DNA from: Streptomyces spiralis
Lineage (GTDB): Bacteria; Actinomycetota; Actinomycetes; Streptomycetales; Streptomycetaceae
Assembly: GCF_014654675.1 (NCBI RefSeq)
Contig: NZ_BNBC01000003.1
Coordinates: forward strand, 271,478 to 335,477
Direction: 5' to 3'
DNA: 64,000 nt
Position 1 is the stretch's first letter. Every line of letters starts with the position of its first letter. A program made the position numbers and the translations under genes. Below the pieces are notes generated by a model. That model had not been told where the DNA came from. It did not search any database and saw only the letters and a list, made by a program, of their open reading frames with translations. Of this stretch, positions 1 to 11,711 are shown piece by piece.

Positions 1-407
1 ATGACGGAGTGGACGATCCGGTCCCCGAGCGGTGTGGCGCTGCGTACGGCGCCGTACAGCACACCGCGCACCCGGCCGCGTACCACCAGGGGCACGGCGA
101 CCAGGGCCCGCAGGCATTCGGCCTGGATGATGTGGTCGTAGTGGTGGCTGATGCCCTGCGAGCCCACGTAGTCGTTGACCAGTTGCGGTCGCCGCAGCGT
201 CACCACCTTGCCGCCGAGTCCGCGGCCGGGGTCCAGGACGGCCCCGCGCAGCGCCCCGGCGATGGCTCCGACGAACTGCGTGAGCTGCAGTTGCATGCCG
301 CTGTTGACCGCTCCGCCGAAGGTGAGGGGCAGGTCGGTGGCATCCCGCAGCCGGGCGAGTGTGCGCTGTATCCGGGTCTGGTCGTCTGCTGCCACAGAGC
401 GGTTCAC
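1..407 (-). CDS. GAF-domain transcriptional regulator, 3' end outside window
   Basis: The first 135 codons of a gene that runs off the left edge. The start is GTG at 407, preceded by a good GGAGG (on the minus strand). The visible part is one GAF-like domain, with a run reading RGRVRGVLYGAVRS and an internal LGGKVVTLRRPQLVNDY; this is the style of streptomycete GAF regulators that carry a C-terminal helix-turn-helix, which would lie outside the window. It is divergent from the acyl-CoA synthetase at 538, so it is a natural candidate for local regulator of the catabolic genes to the right. The 130 bp between them holds a 12 bp palindrome GGGGGCGCCCCC (435-446). The HTH is inferred, not seen. 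Confidence 0.75.
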   Translation of the reverse strand, partial: MNRSVAADDQTRIQRTLARLRDATDLPLTFGGAVNSGMQLQLTQFVGAIAGALRGAVLDPGRGLGGKVVTLRRPQLVNDYVGSQGISHHYDHIIQAECLRALVAVPLVVRGRVRGVLYGAVRSATPLGDRIVHSV

Positions 408-537
408 GCCGCCTCCTGGAATGAGCCGCGTCGCGGGGGCGCCCCCCCTCAGTCGGGGGTACCTGGTGCTGCCACCGCGCCGGAAACATCTGGTTAACAG
501 TCGGGCATCAAGGTGCCCCATGGATCCGGGAGCCGCA

Positions 538-2163
538 ATGACTTTGCCACACGAACGCGTCGCGGAGACCCTGGCGGCGGTCGCCGGGCCGGAGGCCGTC
601 GCCGCCGAGTTGCTGTGCGACCGACATCCGCCGGACGCCGTCGCCGTGCGGGTCGTCGAGCCGGACCTCACCAGCACCGACCTGACCTACGGCGAGCTGC
701 ACGACCGCTCCGCACGGCTCGCGACCGCGCTGGCCGGGCTGGGCGTCGGGGTGGGCGACCGGGTGGCCACGCTGATGCCCAAGTCGGCCGACCTGGTCGT
801 GGCGGCCCTGGCGATCTGGCGGCTCGGCGCGGTCCAGGTCCCGCTGTTCACCGCCTTCGCCCGGCCCGCGATCGCCCTGCGGATCACCGGCAACGGCACC
901 AAGGCGGTGATCTGCGATCCGTCGCAGCGGCCCAAACTCGCCCCGGGCGACGGCATACCGGACGCCCCCGAATGGCGGGTCATCAGCACCGGGGCCGCCA
1001 CCGGAACCGACCTCGCCCTGCACGACCTGCTCACGGCGGAGCCCTGGCCGCACCCCGTGGCCGTCGGCGGCGAAGGAACCCTCGTCGAGCTGTTCACCTC
1101 GGGCACGACCGGCGCCCCGAAGGCCGTACCGCTCCCGCTGCGGGCCGTGGCGGCGATCCTCATGTACCAGGAGTACGGTCTCGACCACCGCCCCGACGAC
1201 GTCTTCTGGAACGCGGCTGACCCCGGCTGGGCGTACGGCCTGTACTACGGGCTGATCGGCCCGCTCGCCCTCGGCCGGACCACACTTCTGCTGCACAGCG
1301 CCTTCTCGCCCGAGCTGACCTGGTCAGTCCTGGCGAGGTTCGGCGTCACCAACTTCACCGCGGGCCCCACGGTGTTCCGGGCGCTGCGCGCCCAGACCCC
1401 GGCGCGGGCCGAGCCCCTCGCGCTGCGGCACTGCTCCTCGGCCGGCGAGCCGCTCGGCGCGGACGTCGTCGCCTGGGCCGAGCGGACGCTGGGCGTTCCG
1501 GTGCGCGACCACTACGGCCAGACCGAGCTCGGCATGGCCGTGGCCAACGCCTGGCATCCCGAGGTCGCGGCACCCCTGCGGCCCGGTTCGATGGGCCGTG
1601 CGCTGCCCGGCTGGCGCCTCGACGTGTTGCGGCCGGACGCGGACGAACCCGCGCCGCGCGGTACACCGGGCCGGCTCGCGGTCGACGTGGAGTCGAGCCC
1701 TCTGATGTGGTTCACCGGCTACCGCGACGCCCCTGAGCGCACCGCGGAGCGCTTCACCGCCGACGGCCGCTGGTACCTGACCGGTGACGCGGCGGCCCAG
1801 GACGACGACGGCTATCTCACCTTCGCCTCACGCGACGACGACGTGATTCTGATGGCCGGTTACCGCATCGGCCCGTACGAGGTGGAGAGCCTGCTGGAGC
1901 GGCACGAAGCCGTGGCGGAGGCCGCCGTCGTCGGCGCTCCGGACGACCTGCGCGGCGAGATCGTCGTGGCCCATGTGGTGCTGCGGCAGGGCGCCGAGCC
2001 GGGCGACGCGCTGGTCGACGAGCTCCAGAAGCATGTGAAGACACACCTCGCCGCGCATTCCTATCCGCGTGAGATCCGCTTCGTGAACCGACTGCCCCGC
2101 ACGCCCAGCGGCAAGCTCCAGCGCTATCTGCTCCGGGAGAGCGACGGCTCCCGGCAGTCCTGA
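538..2163 (+). CDS. AMP-binding acyl-CoA synthetase
   Basis: A 541-residue ANL-superfamily enzyme that activates a carboxylic acid to its acyl-adenylate and then to the CoA thioester. The P-loop-like motif TSGTTGAPK is at about residues 187-195, DHYGQTELG at about 324-332, the TGD motif at about 415-417, and the C-terminal catalytic lysine in PSGKLQR is K526. The overall layout resembles medium-chain/benzoate-type acyl-CoA synthetases rather than NRPS adenylation domains, and no carrier domain is attached. Start at ATG 538 has GGAG five bases upstream; an in-frame ATG at 520 is possible. The substrate cannot be read from sequence, but the hydrolases and importer downstream suggest an acid released from an imported ester or amide. 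Confidence 0.9.
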   Translation: MTLPHERVAETLAAVAGPEAVAAELLCDRHPPDAVAVRVVEPDLTSTDLTYGELHDRSARLATALAGLGVGVGDRVATLMPKSADLVVAALAIWRLGAVQVPLFTAFARPAIALRITGNGTKAVICDPSQRPKLAPGDGIPDAPEWRVISTGAATGTDLALHDLLTAEPWPHPVAVGGEGTLVELFTSGTTGAPKAVPLPLRAVAAILMYQEYGLDHRPDDVFWNAADPGWAYGLYYGLIGPLALGRTTLLLHSAFSPELTWSVLARFGVTNFTAGPTVFRALRAQTPARAEPLALRHCSSAGEPLGADVVAWAERTLGVPVRDHYGQTELGMAVANAWHPEVAAPLRPGSMGRALPGWRLDVLRPDADEPAPRGTPGRLAVDVESSPLMWFTGYRDAPERTAERFTADGRWYLTGDAAAQDDDGYLTFASRDDDVILMAGYRIGPYEVESLLERHEAVAEAAVVGAPDDLRGEIVVAHVVLRQGAEPGDALVDELQKHVKTHLAAHSYPREIRFVNRLPRTPSGKLQRYLLRESDGSRQS

Positions 2164-2219
2164 TCCGCGCCCGACTCCCCTGAAAATTCCTCCCTTTCCC
2201 CACGTCCCAGGAGGCGACG

Positions 2220-3263
2220 ATGCCCCACATGGACCGACGTAGATTCCTCACCGGTGCCGCCGCGGCCGCTTCGGCGGTCGCGCTGACGGCCACCCCCGCA
2301 GGAGCCGCTGCCCCGCCGGCCCGGCGCAAGGCCAAGCCGGCACGGCGCGCGGCCGGCACGTTCGGCGACGCCCGCGTGGTGGCCGAGACCTACGTCGACA
2401 CCCGGACCCTGGACCTCACCATCGACTCCCCCGCTCTCGCGGACCCGGCGGTGAAGGTGCGGCTGCTGCTGCCGCCGGGGTGGACCCCGAACCCGGCCCG
2501 CACCTGGCCGGTGCTGTATCTGCTGCACGGCGCGGGCGACGACTACTCGTCGTGGACCCGCTCCACCGACGTCGCCGCGCTGACGCAGGACACCGGCGTC
2601 CTCGTCGTCATGCCGACCGGCGGCCGCGCCGGCTTCTACTCGGACTGGTGGAACCACGGCTTCGGCGGTGCTCCGGCCTGGGAGACGTTCCATCTCGTCG
2701 AACTGATACGCATCCTGGAAGGCGGCTACGGCGCCGGCCCGCGGCGCGTCATCGCCGGTCTGTCGATGGGCGGCTTCGGCGCGATGTCGTACGCGGCCCG
2801 CCATCCCGGCATGTTCCGTGCCGCGGCCGCGTACAGCGGTGTCGTCCACACCACGTACACCGGGCCGCACGACCCGAGCCCGTTCGACGGTCCCGCACTG
2901 GTGCGGGGCACCCTCCAGGTGGAGGGGTTCGACCCGGACGCCCTGTGGGGGGACCCGGCCGTCGACCCGGGGCGGTGGGCGGCGCACAATCCGTACGACC
3001 TCGCGTACCTGCTCAAGGACATCCCGTTGTACGCCTCCAGCGGCAACGGCCAGCCCGGCCCCTTCGAGCCGCCGGGCACACCGGCGGATCCCAACATCGA
3101 ACCGCTGATCGAGATCATGACCGAGGCGTTCGTCGACCGCCTGCACCAGGTCGGCGCGAACATCACGGCCAACCTCTACGGCCCGGGCATCCACAACTGG
3201 CCCTACTGGGAGCGCGAGTTGCACGCGTCCTTCCCGCTCCTCATGAACGCGGCCGGCGTCTGA
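2220..3263 (+). CDS. Tat-exported esterase of the esterase D / antigen 85 fold
   Basis: A 347-residue secreted alpha/beta hydrolase. The N-terminus has a twin-arginine signal (RRRFLTG) followed by an Ala-rich hydrophobic stretch ending near AGAAAP. The body matches the esterase (PF00756) family: VLYLLHGAGD oxyanion segment, nucleophile S182 in GLSMGG, an acidic residue later, and a histidine near the end in GPGIHNWPYW. It starts 56 bp after the acyl-CoA synthetase with an AGGAGG-like site, so the two are probably cotranscribed. It likely hydrolyses an ester outside the membrane; the substrate is unknown. A mycolyltransferase role is unlikely in a streptomycete because these bacteria lack mycolic acids. 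Confidence 0.85.
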   Translation: MPHMDRRRFLTGAAAAASAVALTATPAGAAAPPARRKAKPARRAAGTFGDARVVAETYVDTRTLDLTIDSPALADPAVKVRLLLPPGWTPNPARTWPVLYLLHGAGDDYSSWTRSTDVAALTQDTGVLVVMPTGGRAGFYSDWWNHGFGGAPAWETFHLVELIRILEGGYGAGPRRVIAGLSMGGFGAMSYAARHPGMFRAAAAYSGVVHTTYTGPHDPSPFDGPALVRGTLQVEGFDPDALWGDPAVDPGRWAAHNPYDLAYLLKDIPLYASSGNGQPGPFEPPGTPADPNIEPLIEIMTEAFVDRLHQVGANITANLYGPGIHNWPYWERELHASFPLLMNAAGV

Positions 3264-3390
3264 CCTGACGCGGACCCGACCGTGAAGAGGCGCGGTTCCG
3301 CGCGCCCGGCCTGACACGAGCACGCGGAACCCCCTCGACGACGCGCCGTCCGTTTCCCCACACAGCCGCGGTCACAGACGCAGACACCTG

Positions 3391-3417
3391 CACCGACACC
3401 GACACCGACACCGACAC
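3391..3417. repeat. Hexamer microsatellite (CACCGA)x4
   Basis: Four perfect tandem CACCGA units (3391-3414) plus a partial fifth lie in the 214 bp gap between the esterase and the CocE-type hydrolase. The flank is further enriched in CACAGC/CACAAC-like units. No coding potential or hairpin is evident. The tract could vary in length by slippage. Confidence 0.8.
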
Positions 3418-3477
3418 GCAGCCACAACCACAGCCACGCAGGCACAGGACACATCCTGCTCGTGGCGAGAGGCCACC

Positions 3478-5484
3478 ATGAACGCACCCGAACCTCCCCT
3501 TGAAGGCCCGGGCCGCCGCTACGGCGTCGTCGTGCACCGCGACGTCCGCATCCCCACGGCGGATCCCGAAGTCACGCTCTCCGGCGATCTGTTCCTGCCC
3601 GAGGGCGCCGCCCCCGCACCGCTCCTCCTCACGCTTCTCCCCTACCGCCGCGACGTCGCCGCCCTGTCCGGCTCCGCCGCCTTCCGCTGGTTCGCCTCGC
3701 GCGGCTATCCGTCGCTGCTGGTGGACCTGCGCGGTCTCGGGTCCTCCGACGGCGTGCGCAGGCCACCGTTCCACCCGGGGGAGGCGGACGACGCACTCGA
3801 CGCCATCGCCTGGGCCGTCCGCCAGCCCTGGTGCGACGGCACGGTCGGCATGTGGGGCGGCTCCTACGGCGGGATGACGACGATGCGCACCGCGGCCCGG
3901 CGCCCCGCCGCACTGCGGGCGATCGTCGTCCTCGAAAGCACGGACGACCCGGGCCACGACTTCGTCCACCCCGGTGGCACCCGCGGCGCGCTCGGCCCGC
4001 TGGGCCTGTGGTCGATGACCATGCTGCTCGGTCAGCTGCTGCCACCGCTCGACGACTACGCGGACCTGGCCGAGCGGGCGCGCTGGCGCTCCCGCCGGAG
4101 CGAGCGCCCGCACCTGCTGGACCTCTTCGGCCCGGGCCCCGGCGACCCGGTGTGGGACCGAGCGCGCATCGACGCCTCGGCGATCGACGTCCCCGCGCTG
4201 TGCTTCGCCGGGTGGCGGGACCTGTTCTGCGAGGGCACGCTGCGGGCGTACGAGAAGATGACCGGGCCGAAGCGGCTGATCGCCGGACCGTGGCTGCACA
4301 CCATGCCCAACGAATCGCCGCACGTGCCCGTCGACTTCCTCGAGCTCGCGCTGGCCTGGTGGGACCGGTGGCTGCGCGACGAGCCGAACGGCGCGGACAA
4401 GGCGACGCCCGTCAGCGTGTACGTCGAGGGAGGCGACGCGCCGCGCTGGCTGGGTCTGCCGGGCTGGCCCATGGGCGACAGCGCCGTTCCGGTGGATCCG
4501 GCGACCTGGACGCGCACCGTGGCGGTGCGGCCCGATCCGGCGACCGGCGCACTCAGCGGCCTGTGGGCCGTTCCGTCCGGGCCCTTCGGTCTCCCTCTCG
4601 ACCAGCACGACGACGACACGCACAGTCTGTGCCTGACATCGCCGCCGTGCCGCGTGCCGCAACTGCTGTGCGGGCGTCCCGTGGTCACCGTCACCGCGCC
4701 CTGGCCGCGCGTGTCGGTGAAGCTCACGGACGTCGATCCGATGGGCCGTTCCACCCTGGTCTGCGCCGGTCTGTGGGCCGGGGAGCCGCTCGCCGGCGGC
4801 ACCGTCGACGTCATGCTCGGTCCGACGGCGTACGAGCTGCGTCCCGGACACCGGCTGCGCGTCGTCGTCGCGCCGGGCGACTTCCCGCGTGTCTGGCCCG
4901 AGGAGCCGGGGTGCGCGGACGCGTGGCCCGAGGTGACCGGGCTGGTGCTGCCCGTCCTGCCCGCGGAGCGCGTCGAGAACGCGGACGTGCTCGACTTCCC
5001 CGCCCCGGATCCGAGTTCACTCCTGGAGCTGCTGTCCGTGGCCACCGGCACGACCTCCGAGCGCCCGACCCCGGGCACGGCACCCGTCCCCGCGGCCGCC
5101 GCTTCGGCTCCCGGCCCACCCGTCTGGGAGATCGCCGACGACCACCTCGGCAACACGGTCTCCGTACGCATCGCCCTGAGCGACGACGGAGCCGCCGTAC
5201 CGCACGCCCACGGCCGCGCCCACCGCGTGCGCGGCCGGCAGGAGATCACCGCGACGGCCGACCGCGTGCGGCCGGACGCCGCCACCGTCACCGTCAGCGC
5301 CTTCGGCGAAGTCCACACCGACACCGGTCACCACATCACCGTCGACGCCGACATCACCGCCCAGGCCTCCGGCGTGCGGGCCACCGGCCGGATCACGCTC
5401 GACGGTCACCTGCTGTTCGACCGCCAGTGGACCGCCGGTCCTCCTCACCCGCCCGCCCTCTCTCACCACAGGAGCCCACGATGA
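3478..5484 (+). CDS. CocE/NonD family serine hydrolase
   Basis: A 668-residue cytoplasmic hydrolase of the X-Pro dipeptidyl-peptidase/CocE family, which cleaves esters or amides. The nucleophile is S129 in WGGSYGG; the cap and catalytic acid/His region follow (VPALCFAGWRDLF and AGPWLHTMP), then the usual C-terminal jelly-roll domain. The last ~140 residues (after about 530) form an extra beta-rich segment (VSVRIALSDDG, TATADRV, ADITAQASG) not needed for the family core. No signal peptide is seen. The stop codon overlaps the ATG of the following solute-binding protein (ATGA), indicating translational coupling and a job on the imported substrate. Confidence 0.88.
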   Translation: MNAPEPPLEGPGRRYGVVVHRDVRIPTADPEVTLSGDLFLPEGAAPAPLLLTLLPYRRDVAALSGSAAFRWFASRGYPSLLVDLRGLGSSDGVRRPPFHPGEADDALDAIAWAVRQPWCDGTVGMWGGSYGGMTTMRTAARRPAALRAIVVLESTDDPGHDFVHPGGTRGALGPLGLWSMTMLLGQLLPPLDDYADLAERARWRSRRSERPHLLDLFGPGPGDPVWDRARIDASAIDVPALCFAGWRDLFCEGTLRAYEKMTGPKRLIAGPWLHTMPNESPHVPVDFLELALAWWDRWLRDEPNGADKATPVSVYVEGGDAPRWLGLPGWPMGDSAVPVDPATWTRTVAVRPDPATGALSGLWAVPSGPFGLPLDQHDDDTHSLCLTSPPCRVPQLLCGRPVVTVTAPWPRVSVKLTDVDPMGRSTLVCAGLWAGEPLAGGTVDVMLGPTAYELRPGHRLRVVVAPGDFPRVWPEEPGCADAWPEVTGLVLPVLPAERVENADVLDFPAPDPSSLLELLSVATGTTSERPTPGTAPVPAAAASAPGPPVWEIADDHLGNTVSVRIALSDDGAAVPHAHGRAHRVRGRQEITATADRVRPDAATVTVSAFGEVHTDTGHHITVDADITAQASGVRATGRITLDGHLLFDRQWTAGPPHPPALSHHRSPR

Positions 5485-7097
5485 GCACCGCATCCCTCGG
5501 CGGGACACTCCCCGCCCGCCTCACCGAAGCCGCGGTGCCGGACCGGCCAGGCCTGTCGCGACGGCGGTTCGCGGCCACGGCGACCGTGCTCGCCTCCGGA
5601 CTGACGCTGACCGCGTGCAGCGGTGGCGCCGGTTCCGCCGGCTCGGCGACCTCGCACAGCACCCTGCGCATCGGACAGTTCTGGCCGCCGGTCAGTCTCG
5701 ACCCCGCCAAGGCCGGTGGCGAGTCGCTGTTCTACCTCAACCCGGCCTACGACCCGCTGATCCACCGCGCCGCCGACGGCAGTCTGCGACCGCGCCTGGC
5801 GACCTCGTGGAGGTACCTCGGCAAGGGGAACACCGCCTTCGAGATCAAGCTCCGTGCGGGCGTGACCTTCAGCGACGGCGCGCCGCTCGACGCCGAGGCG
5901 GTCGAGCGGAACATCGCGTACTTCAAGCAGGCGGCGGGCCAGGCGGCGGCCTTCCTCGCGCCCGTCGCCAAGGTGGAGGCACTCGACGAGCACACGGTCC
6001 ATCTCGCTCTTTCCCAGCCGCACCCGCAGCTGCCTGCGCTCTTCACCCAGGACTACTTCGCGGGCAACCTGATCAGCCCCCGAGCGCTCGCCGATCCGGG
6101 CGGACTCGCACGCCGTACCTACGGCGCGGGCCCCTACATGCTGGCTCCGGCGGAGACGGTGGCGGGCGACCACTACACCTACGTGCCCAATCCGAGGTAC
6201 TGGAACGCGAAGGACCGCCGCTACGACAGGATCGTCATCAAGGTCCTGCCCAACGAGAACACCGCCCTCGCCGCGCTCAAGACCGGCCAGGTCGATGTCA
6301 TCTCCGGAAGCTACGCGATCGCCTCCGGCGCGGCGCGGGCGGGGCTGAAGGTCGCCTCCAGCCCCAACATCGTGATGGGCATCCAGCTCAACGACCGTGC
6401 CGGAAAGCTGTGCCCGCCGCTGCGTGACGTCCGCGTGCGGCAGGCCCTCAACCACGCCGTGGACCGCCAGAAGATCACCAAGGCGTTGCTCGGTGCCTAC
6501 GGCACACCCACCGACCAGCCGGCGGTGCCCGGTCAGGACGGCCACAACGACACCGTCTTCTACCCCCACGACCCGGTCAAGGCCAAGCAGCTCCTGGCCG
6601 CGGCCGGGCACGCCGACGGCTTCACCCTGCCGGTGGTCGTCCCGTCGACCCCCGCGTTCCCCGGGGAGATCGCCCAGGCCATAGCCGCCGACCTGGAGAA
6701 GGTGGGCGTCCGGATGCGGATCACGGCGAAGGATCCCGCCGGCGCGGCGCAGGAGATCACCAAGTATCCCGCGTCCACGATGGGTTGGGGTGCGCTGCCG
6801 GTCTACTTCATGGGCCGGGGGCTGTGGCTGCGGGACGCCGTCGGCATGAACCCCTTCCACAGCTCCGATCCCGAACTGGAACGGCTGGACCGGCAGGCGG
6901 CCGCCGCGGACGAGAAGACCCGTTCGGGGCTGGACCGGGACATCGTCCGGCGGGTGGTGGAGCAGGCCTGGTTCCTGCCGGTGTGCCTGAGTCCGGTGTT
7001 CCTCTTCCACCGCGACAGCGTGCGGATCGAGGCGGTGCGGGACAGGCCGTTCCCGAGCGTCGTCGACTGGCGCCCGGCGGCGGGCCCGGGAGCCTGA
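5481..7097 (+). CDS. Peptide-type ABC importer, solute-binding lipoprotein (SBP_bac_5)
   Basis: A 538-residue extracellular binding protein of the oligopeptide/dipeptide/nickel family. The leader has a twin-arginine (SRRRF) and a lipobox LTAC, so it is predicted to be a Tat-exported lipoprotein, as is common in Streptomyces. Family hallmarks follow: SLDPAKAGGESLFY, a LRAGVTFSDGAPLDAEAV stretch and the VRQALNHAVDR motif. Its ATG overlaps the stop of the CocE hydrolase. With the next three genes it makes a complete importer; the partner enzymes suggest an ester- or amide-containing small molecule as ligand rather than free peptides, but this is inference. Confidence 0.92.
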   Translation: MSTASLGGTLPARLTEAAVPDRPGLSRRRFAATATVLASGLTLTACSGGAGSAGSATSHSTLRIGQFWPPVSLDPAKAGGESLFYLNPAYDPLIHRAADGSLRPRLATSWRYLGKGNTAFEIKLRAGVTFSDGAPLDAEAVERNIAYFKQAAGQAAAFLAPVAKVEALDEHTVHLALSQPHPQLPALFTQDYFAGNLISPRALADPGGLARRTYGAGPYMLAPAETVAGDHYTYVPNPRYWNAKDRRYDRIVIKVLPNENTALAALKTGQVDVISGSYAIASGAARAGLKVASSPNIVMGIQLNDRAGKLCPPLRDVRVRQALNHAVDRQKITKALLGAYGTPTDQPAVPGQDGHNDTVFYPHDPVKAKQLLAAAGHADGFTLPVVVPSTPAFPGEIAQAIAADLEKVGVRMRITAKDPAGAAQEITKYPASTMGWGALPVYFMGRGLWLRDAVGMNPFHSSDPELERLDRQAAAADEKTRSGLDRDIVRRVVEQAWFLPVCLSPVFLFHRDSVRIEAVRDRPFPSVVDWRPAAGPGA

Positions 7098-7102
7098 ACG
7101 CC

Positions 7103-8040
7103 ATGCTGCGGTTGATCGCACGCCGGCTGCTGGTCTCGGCCGTGCTCGTCCTCCTCGTCTCACTGCTGACGTTCCTGCTCCAGGCGGCGGCTCCCGGAGA
7201 CACCGCCCGCACGATCCTGGGCGATCACTACAGCCCCGAGGCCCACCGGCTCCTGGCCCACCGACTGCACCTGGACGAACCGGTGTTGGTCCAGTACGCC
7301 CACTGGCTGGGCCAGGCGCTGCGCGGCGACCTGGGCTCCTCGCCGATCAGCGGACTCGACGTCGGCGCGGAGATCGCGGGCCGTCTGCCGGTGACGCTCT
7401 CACTGATCGTGTGCACCACCACCGTCACGGCCGTGCTCGGGGTGGCGCTGGGCGTGCTGAGCGCGGTGCGCGGCGGGCGTATCGGCCGTGCCGTGGACCT
7501 GGTGTCGCTGATCGGGTACGCGCTGCCCGGTTTCTGGCTGGCGCTGGTCCTGGTGGCGCTGCTCGCCGTGGCCGTGCCGGTGTTCCCCGCGACCGGGTAC
7601 GTGGCGTTCGCCGACGCCCCCGCCGGGTGGGCGCGCAGTCTCGTGCTGCCTGTGGCCACCCTGGCGCTGCCCGGCATCGCGGTGTTCGCCAAACAGACAC
7701 GCGACGCGATGCTGGAGGCCCTCTCCCGGGACTTCGTCACCACGCTGCGCGCCAACGGGGCCTCGCGGGCCTCCGTCGTCCTGCGGCACGCGCTGCGCAA
7801 CGCGGCCATACCCGTGGTGACGCTGGTCGGCCTCACCTCCGTCGGCCTGCTCAGCGGCACCGTCTTCGTGGAGGCCGTCTTCGCCATGCCCGGCCTCGGC
7901 GGTCTCGCCGCGCAGGCCACGACCCAGCACGACATCCCCGTGATCCAAGGTGTGGTCGTGGTGTTCACGCTGGTGGTCGTCGCCGTGAACCTCGCCGTCG
8001 ACCTCGCCTACGCCCGGCTCAACCCCAAGGTGCGTGTGCC

Positions 8041-8044
<4 letters not shown>
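7103..8044 (+). CDS. ABC importer permease (DppB/OppB type)
   Basis: A 313-residue inner-membrane permease with six predicted transmembrane segments. The N-terminus MLRLIARRLLVSAVLVLLVS is the typical first helix of DppB-like proteins, and the cytoplasmic EAA loop is visible as TTLRANGASRASVVLRHALRNA (written in two parts: TTLRANGAS and RASVVLRHAL). The start ATG is only five bases past the stop of the binding-protein gene, and its stop overlaps the next ATG, so all three are translationally linked. It forms the heterodimeric channel with the permease half of the following fusion protein. Confidence 0.92.
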
Positions 8045-9988
<1,944 letters not shown>

Positions 9989-10017
<29 letters not shown>

Positions 10018-10864
10018 GACCGCCGCGGACGAGGGGCACCCGTACGCTCCTGACACCGCCGTGGCCGCGCGGCCGCCGACCGACGCGACCGAACCGCTGC
10101 TGGAGGTGCAGGAGCTGAGTGTCTCCTACGGGCGGCGCGGCCGGAGCCGGCACCCGCTGCGCCCCGCCGTCGACGGTGTCACCCTGCGCCTCTCCCGCGG
10201 TGAGACACTGGGCCTGCTGGGGGAGTCGGGCTCCGGCAAGTCGACGATCGGCAAGGCGATCCTGGGCCTGGTGCGGCCCGCCGCCGGGCGCATCGTCTTC
10301 CACGGCGCCGTCCAGGACGAGGACATCACGCACGCACCGCCCGCGCGGCGCCGCCGGCTCGCCCGGCACATCCAGGTGGTGTTCCAGGACCCGTACGGTT
10401 CGCTCAACCCCTCACGCACCATCGGCCAGACCCTGAGCGAACCGCTGCACATCACGCGGCGGCACACCCGCGGCCAGGCCGCGGCACGTGTGAGCGACAG
10501 CCTGAACCTGGTCGGTCTGACCGCGGACGCCGCCGAGCGCTACCCTGCCGCCTTCTCCGGGGGACAGCGCCAGCGCATCGCCATCGCCCGCGCCCTCGTC
10601 CTCGAACCCGACCTGATCGTCTGCGACGAGCCGACCAGCGCGCTGGACCTGTCCGTGCAGGCCCACGTCCTCAACCTGCTCGTCGAACTCCAGCAGACCC
10701 TCGGCGTCGCCTACTTGTTCATCTCCCACGACCTCGACGTCATCCGCCACGTCGCACACCGTGCGGCCGTGCTGCGCGGGGGAACCGTCGTCGAGGAGGG
10801 CACCGCCGACCGGCTCACCACCCGTCCGTCCCACCCCTACACACGGACCCTCCTGACAGCCTGA
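9989..10864 (+). CDS. ABC importer ATP-binding protein (DppF/OppF type)
   Basis: A 291-residue second ATPase of the importer. Walker A GESGSGKST is at about residues 78-86, the signature appears as FSGGQRQR (~189-196), and Walker B LIVCDEPTSALD at about 208-219. It ends soon after HPYTRTLLTA, so the C-terminal oligo_HPY extension normal for OppF is missing or very short; the fused partner upstream still carries one. The GTG start at 9989 follows AAAGGAG and lies inside the end of the fusion gene. It pairs with that ATPase half to drive import. Confidence 0.9.
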
Positions 10865-10875
10865 GGAGCAGCACG

Positions 10876-11637
10876 TTGCACATCAAGGGAAACGTCGCAC
10901 TGATCACCGGAGGCGGGTCGGGCCTGGGCCTGGCGACCGCGCGCCGGCTCGTCGAGGCCGGAGCCACGGCCGTACTCGTCGATCTGCCGACCTCGGACGG
11001 GGCGCAGGCCGCCGAAGAGCTGGGCGACCGGGCGTGTTTCGTCGCGGCCGACGTCACCAGCGCCGAGCAGGTGGCGAGCGCCCTGGACACCGCCGGGGGA
11101 CTGGGGCCGCTGCGCGCCGTCGTCACCTGCGCCGGGGTCCTGCGGGGCATCCGTCTGCCGGCGCAGGACCCGGCCTCCGGTCTCGCCGCCTTTCGCAGCG
11201 TGGTCGAGGTCAACCTGATCGGCACCTTCAACGTCGTCCAGCTCGCCGCCCGGCGCATCGCCGCGCAGCAGCCGATCGGGGGCGAGCGCGGCGTCGTGGT
11301 CACGACGGCTTCGGTGGCCGCGTTCGACGGGCAGATCGGACAGGCCGCGTACGCCGCGTCCAAGGCAGGCGTCAGCGGAATGACGCTTCCGTTGGCGCGG
11401 GACCTCGCCGAGAGCCTGATACGGGTGGTGAGCATCGCGCCGGGCCTGTTCGAGACGCCCATGCTCGCGGGCCTGCCGGACGCGGCCCGGGCGGCTCTCG
11501 GCGCACAGGTCCCGCACCCGGCCCGCCTCGGCGCCCCGGACGAATACGCCGCTCTGGTGGAGCACGTCCTCACCAACCCCATGCTCAACGGCGAAACCGT
11601 CCGGCTGGACGGCGCTCTCCGCATGGCGCCCCGCTGA
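10876..11637 (+). CDS. SDR dehydrogenase resembling HSD10 / 3-hydroxyacyl-CoA dehydrogenase type 2
   Basis: A 253-residue classical short-chain dehydrogenase. The NAD-binding GGGSGLGLAT motif is near residues 11-20, and the catalytic triad is S146, Y159 and K163 (YAASKAG). The sequence between, TTASVAAFDGQIGQAAYAAS, and the later APGLFETPMLAGLP are characteristic of the HSD10 group, which oxidises 3-hydroxyacyl-CoAs. The start is TTG at 10876 with GAGGAG just upstream, 11 bp after the ATPase stop. A 3-hydroxyacyl-CoA step would fit beta-oxidation of the acid activated by the acyl-CoA synthetase at 538. The other beta-oxidation enzymes are not in this window. Confidence 0.85.
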   Translation: MHIKGNVALITGGGSGLGLATARRLVEAGATAVLVDLPTSDGAQAAEELGDRACFVAADVTSAEQVASALDTAGGLGPLRAVVTCAGVLRGIRLPAQDPASGLAAFRSVVEVNLIGTFNVVQLAARRIAAQQPIGGERGVVVTTASVAAFDGQIGQAAYAASKAGVSGMTLPLARDLAESLIRVVSIAPGLFETPMLAGLPDAARAALGAQVPHPARLGAPDEYAALVEHVLTNPMLNGETVRLDGALRMAPR

Positions 11638-11711
11638 CGCCCGGCCGGCGTGGGCCGGCCCGCGCAACGGCAGGAGCGACAGGAACAGCGACGGCACTAC
11701 GAGGTCGTACG

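Noticed and set aside
508..1296. Long open frames antisense to the acyl-CoA synthetase
   Set aside because: Arg/Gly-rich mirror frames typical of GC-rich DNA; the plus strand encodes a complete enzyme with all motifs.
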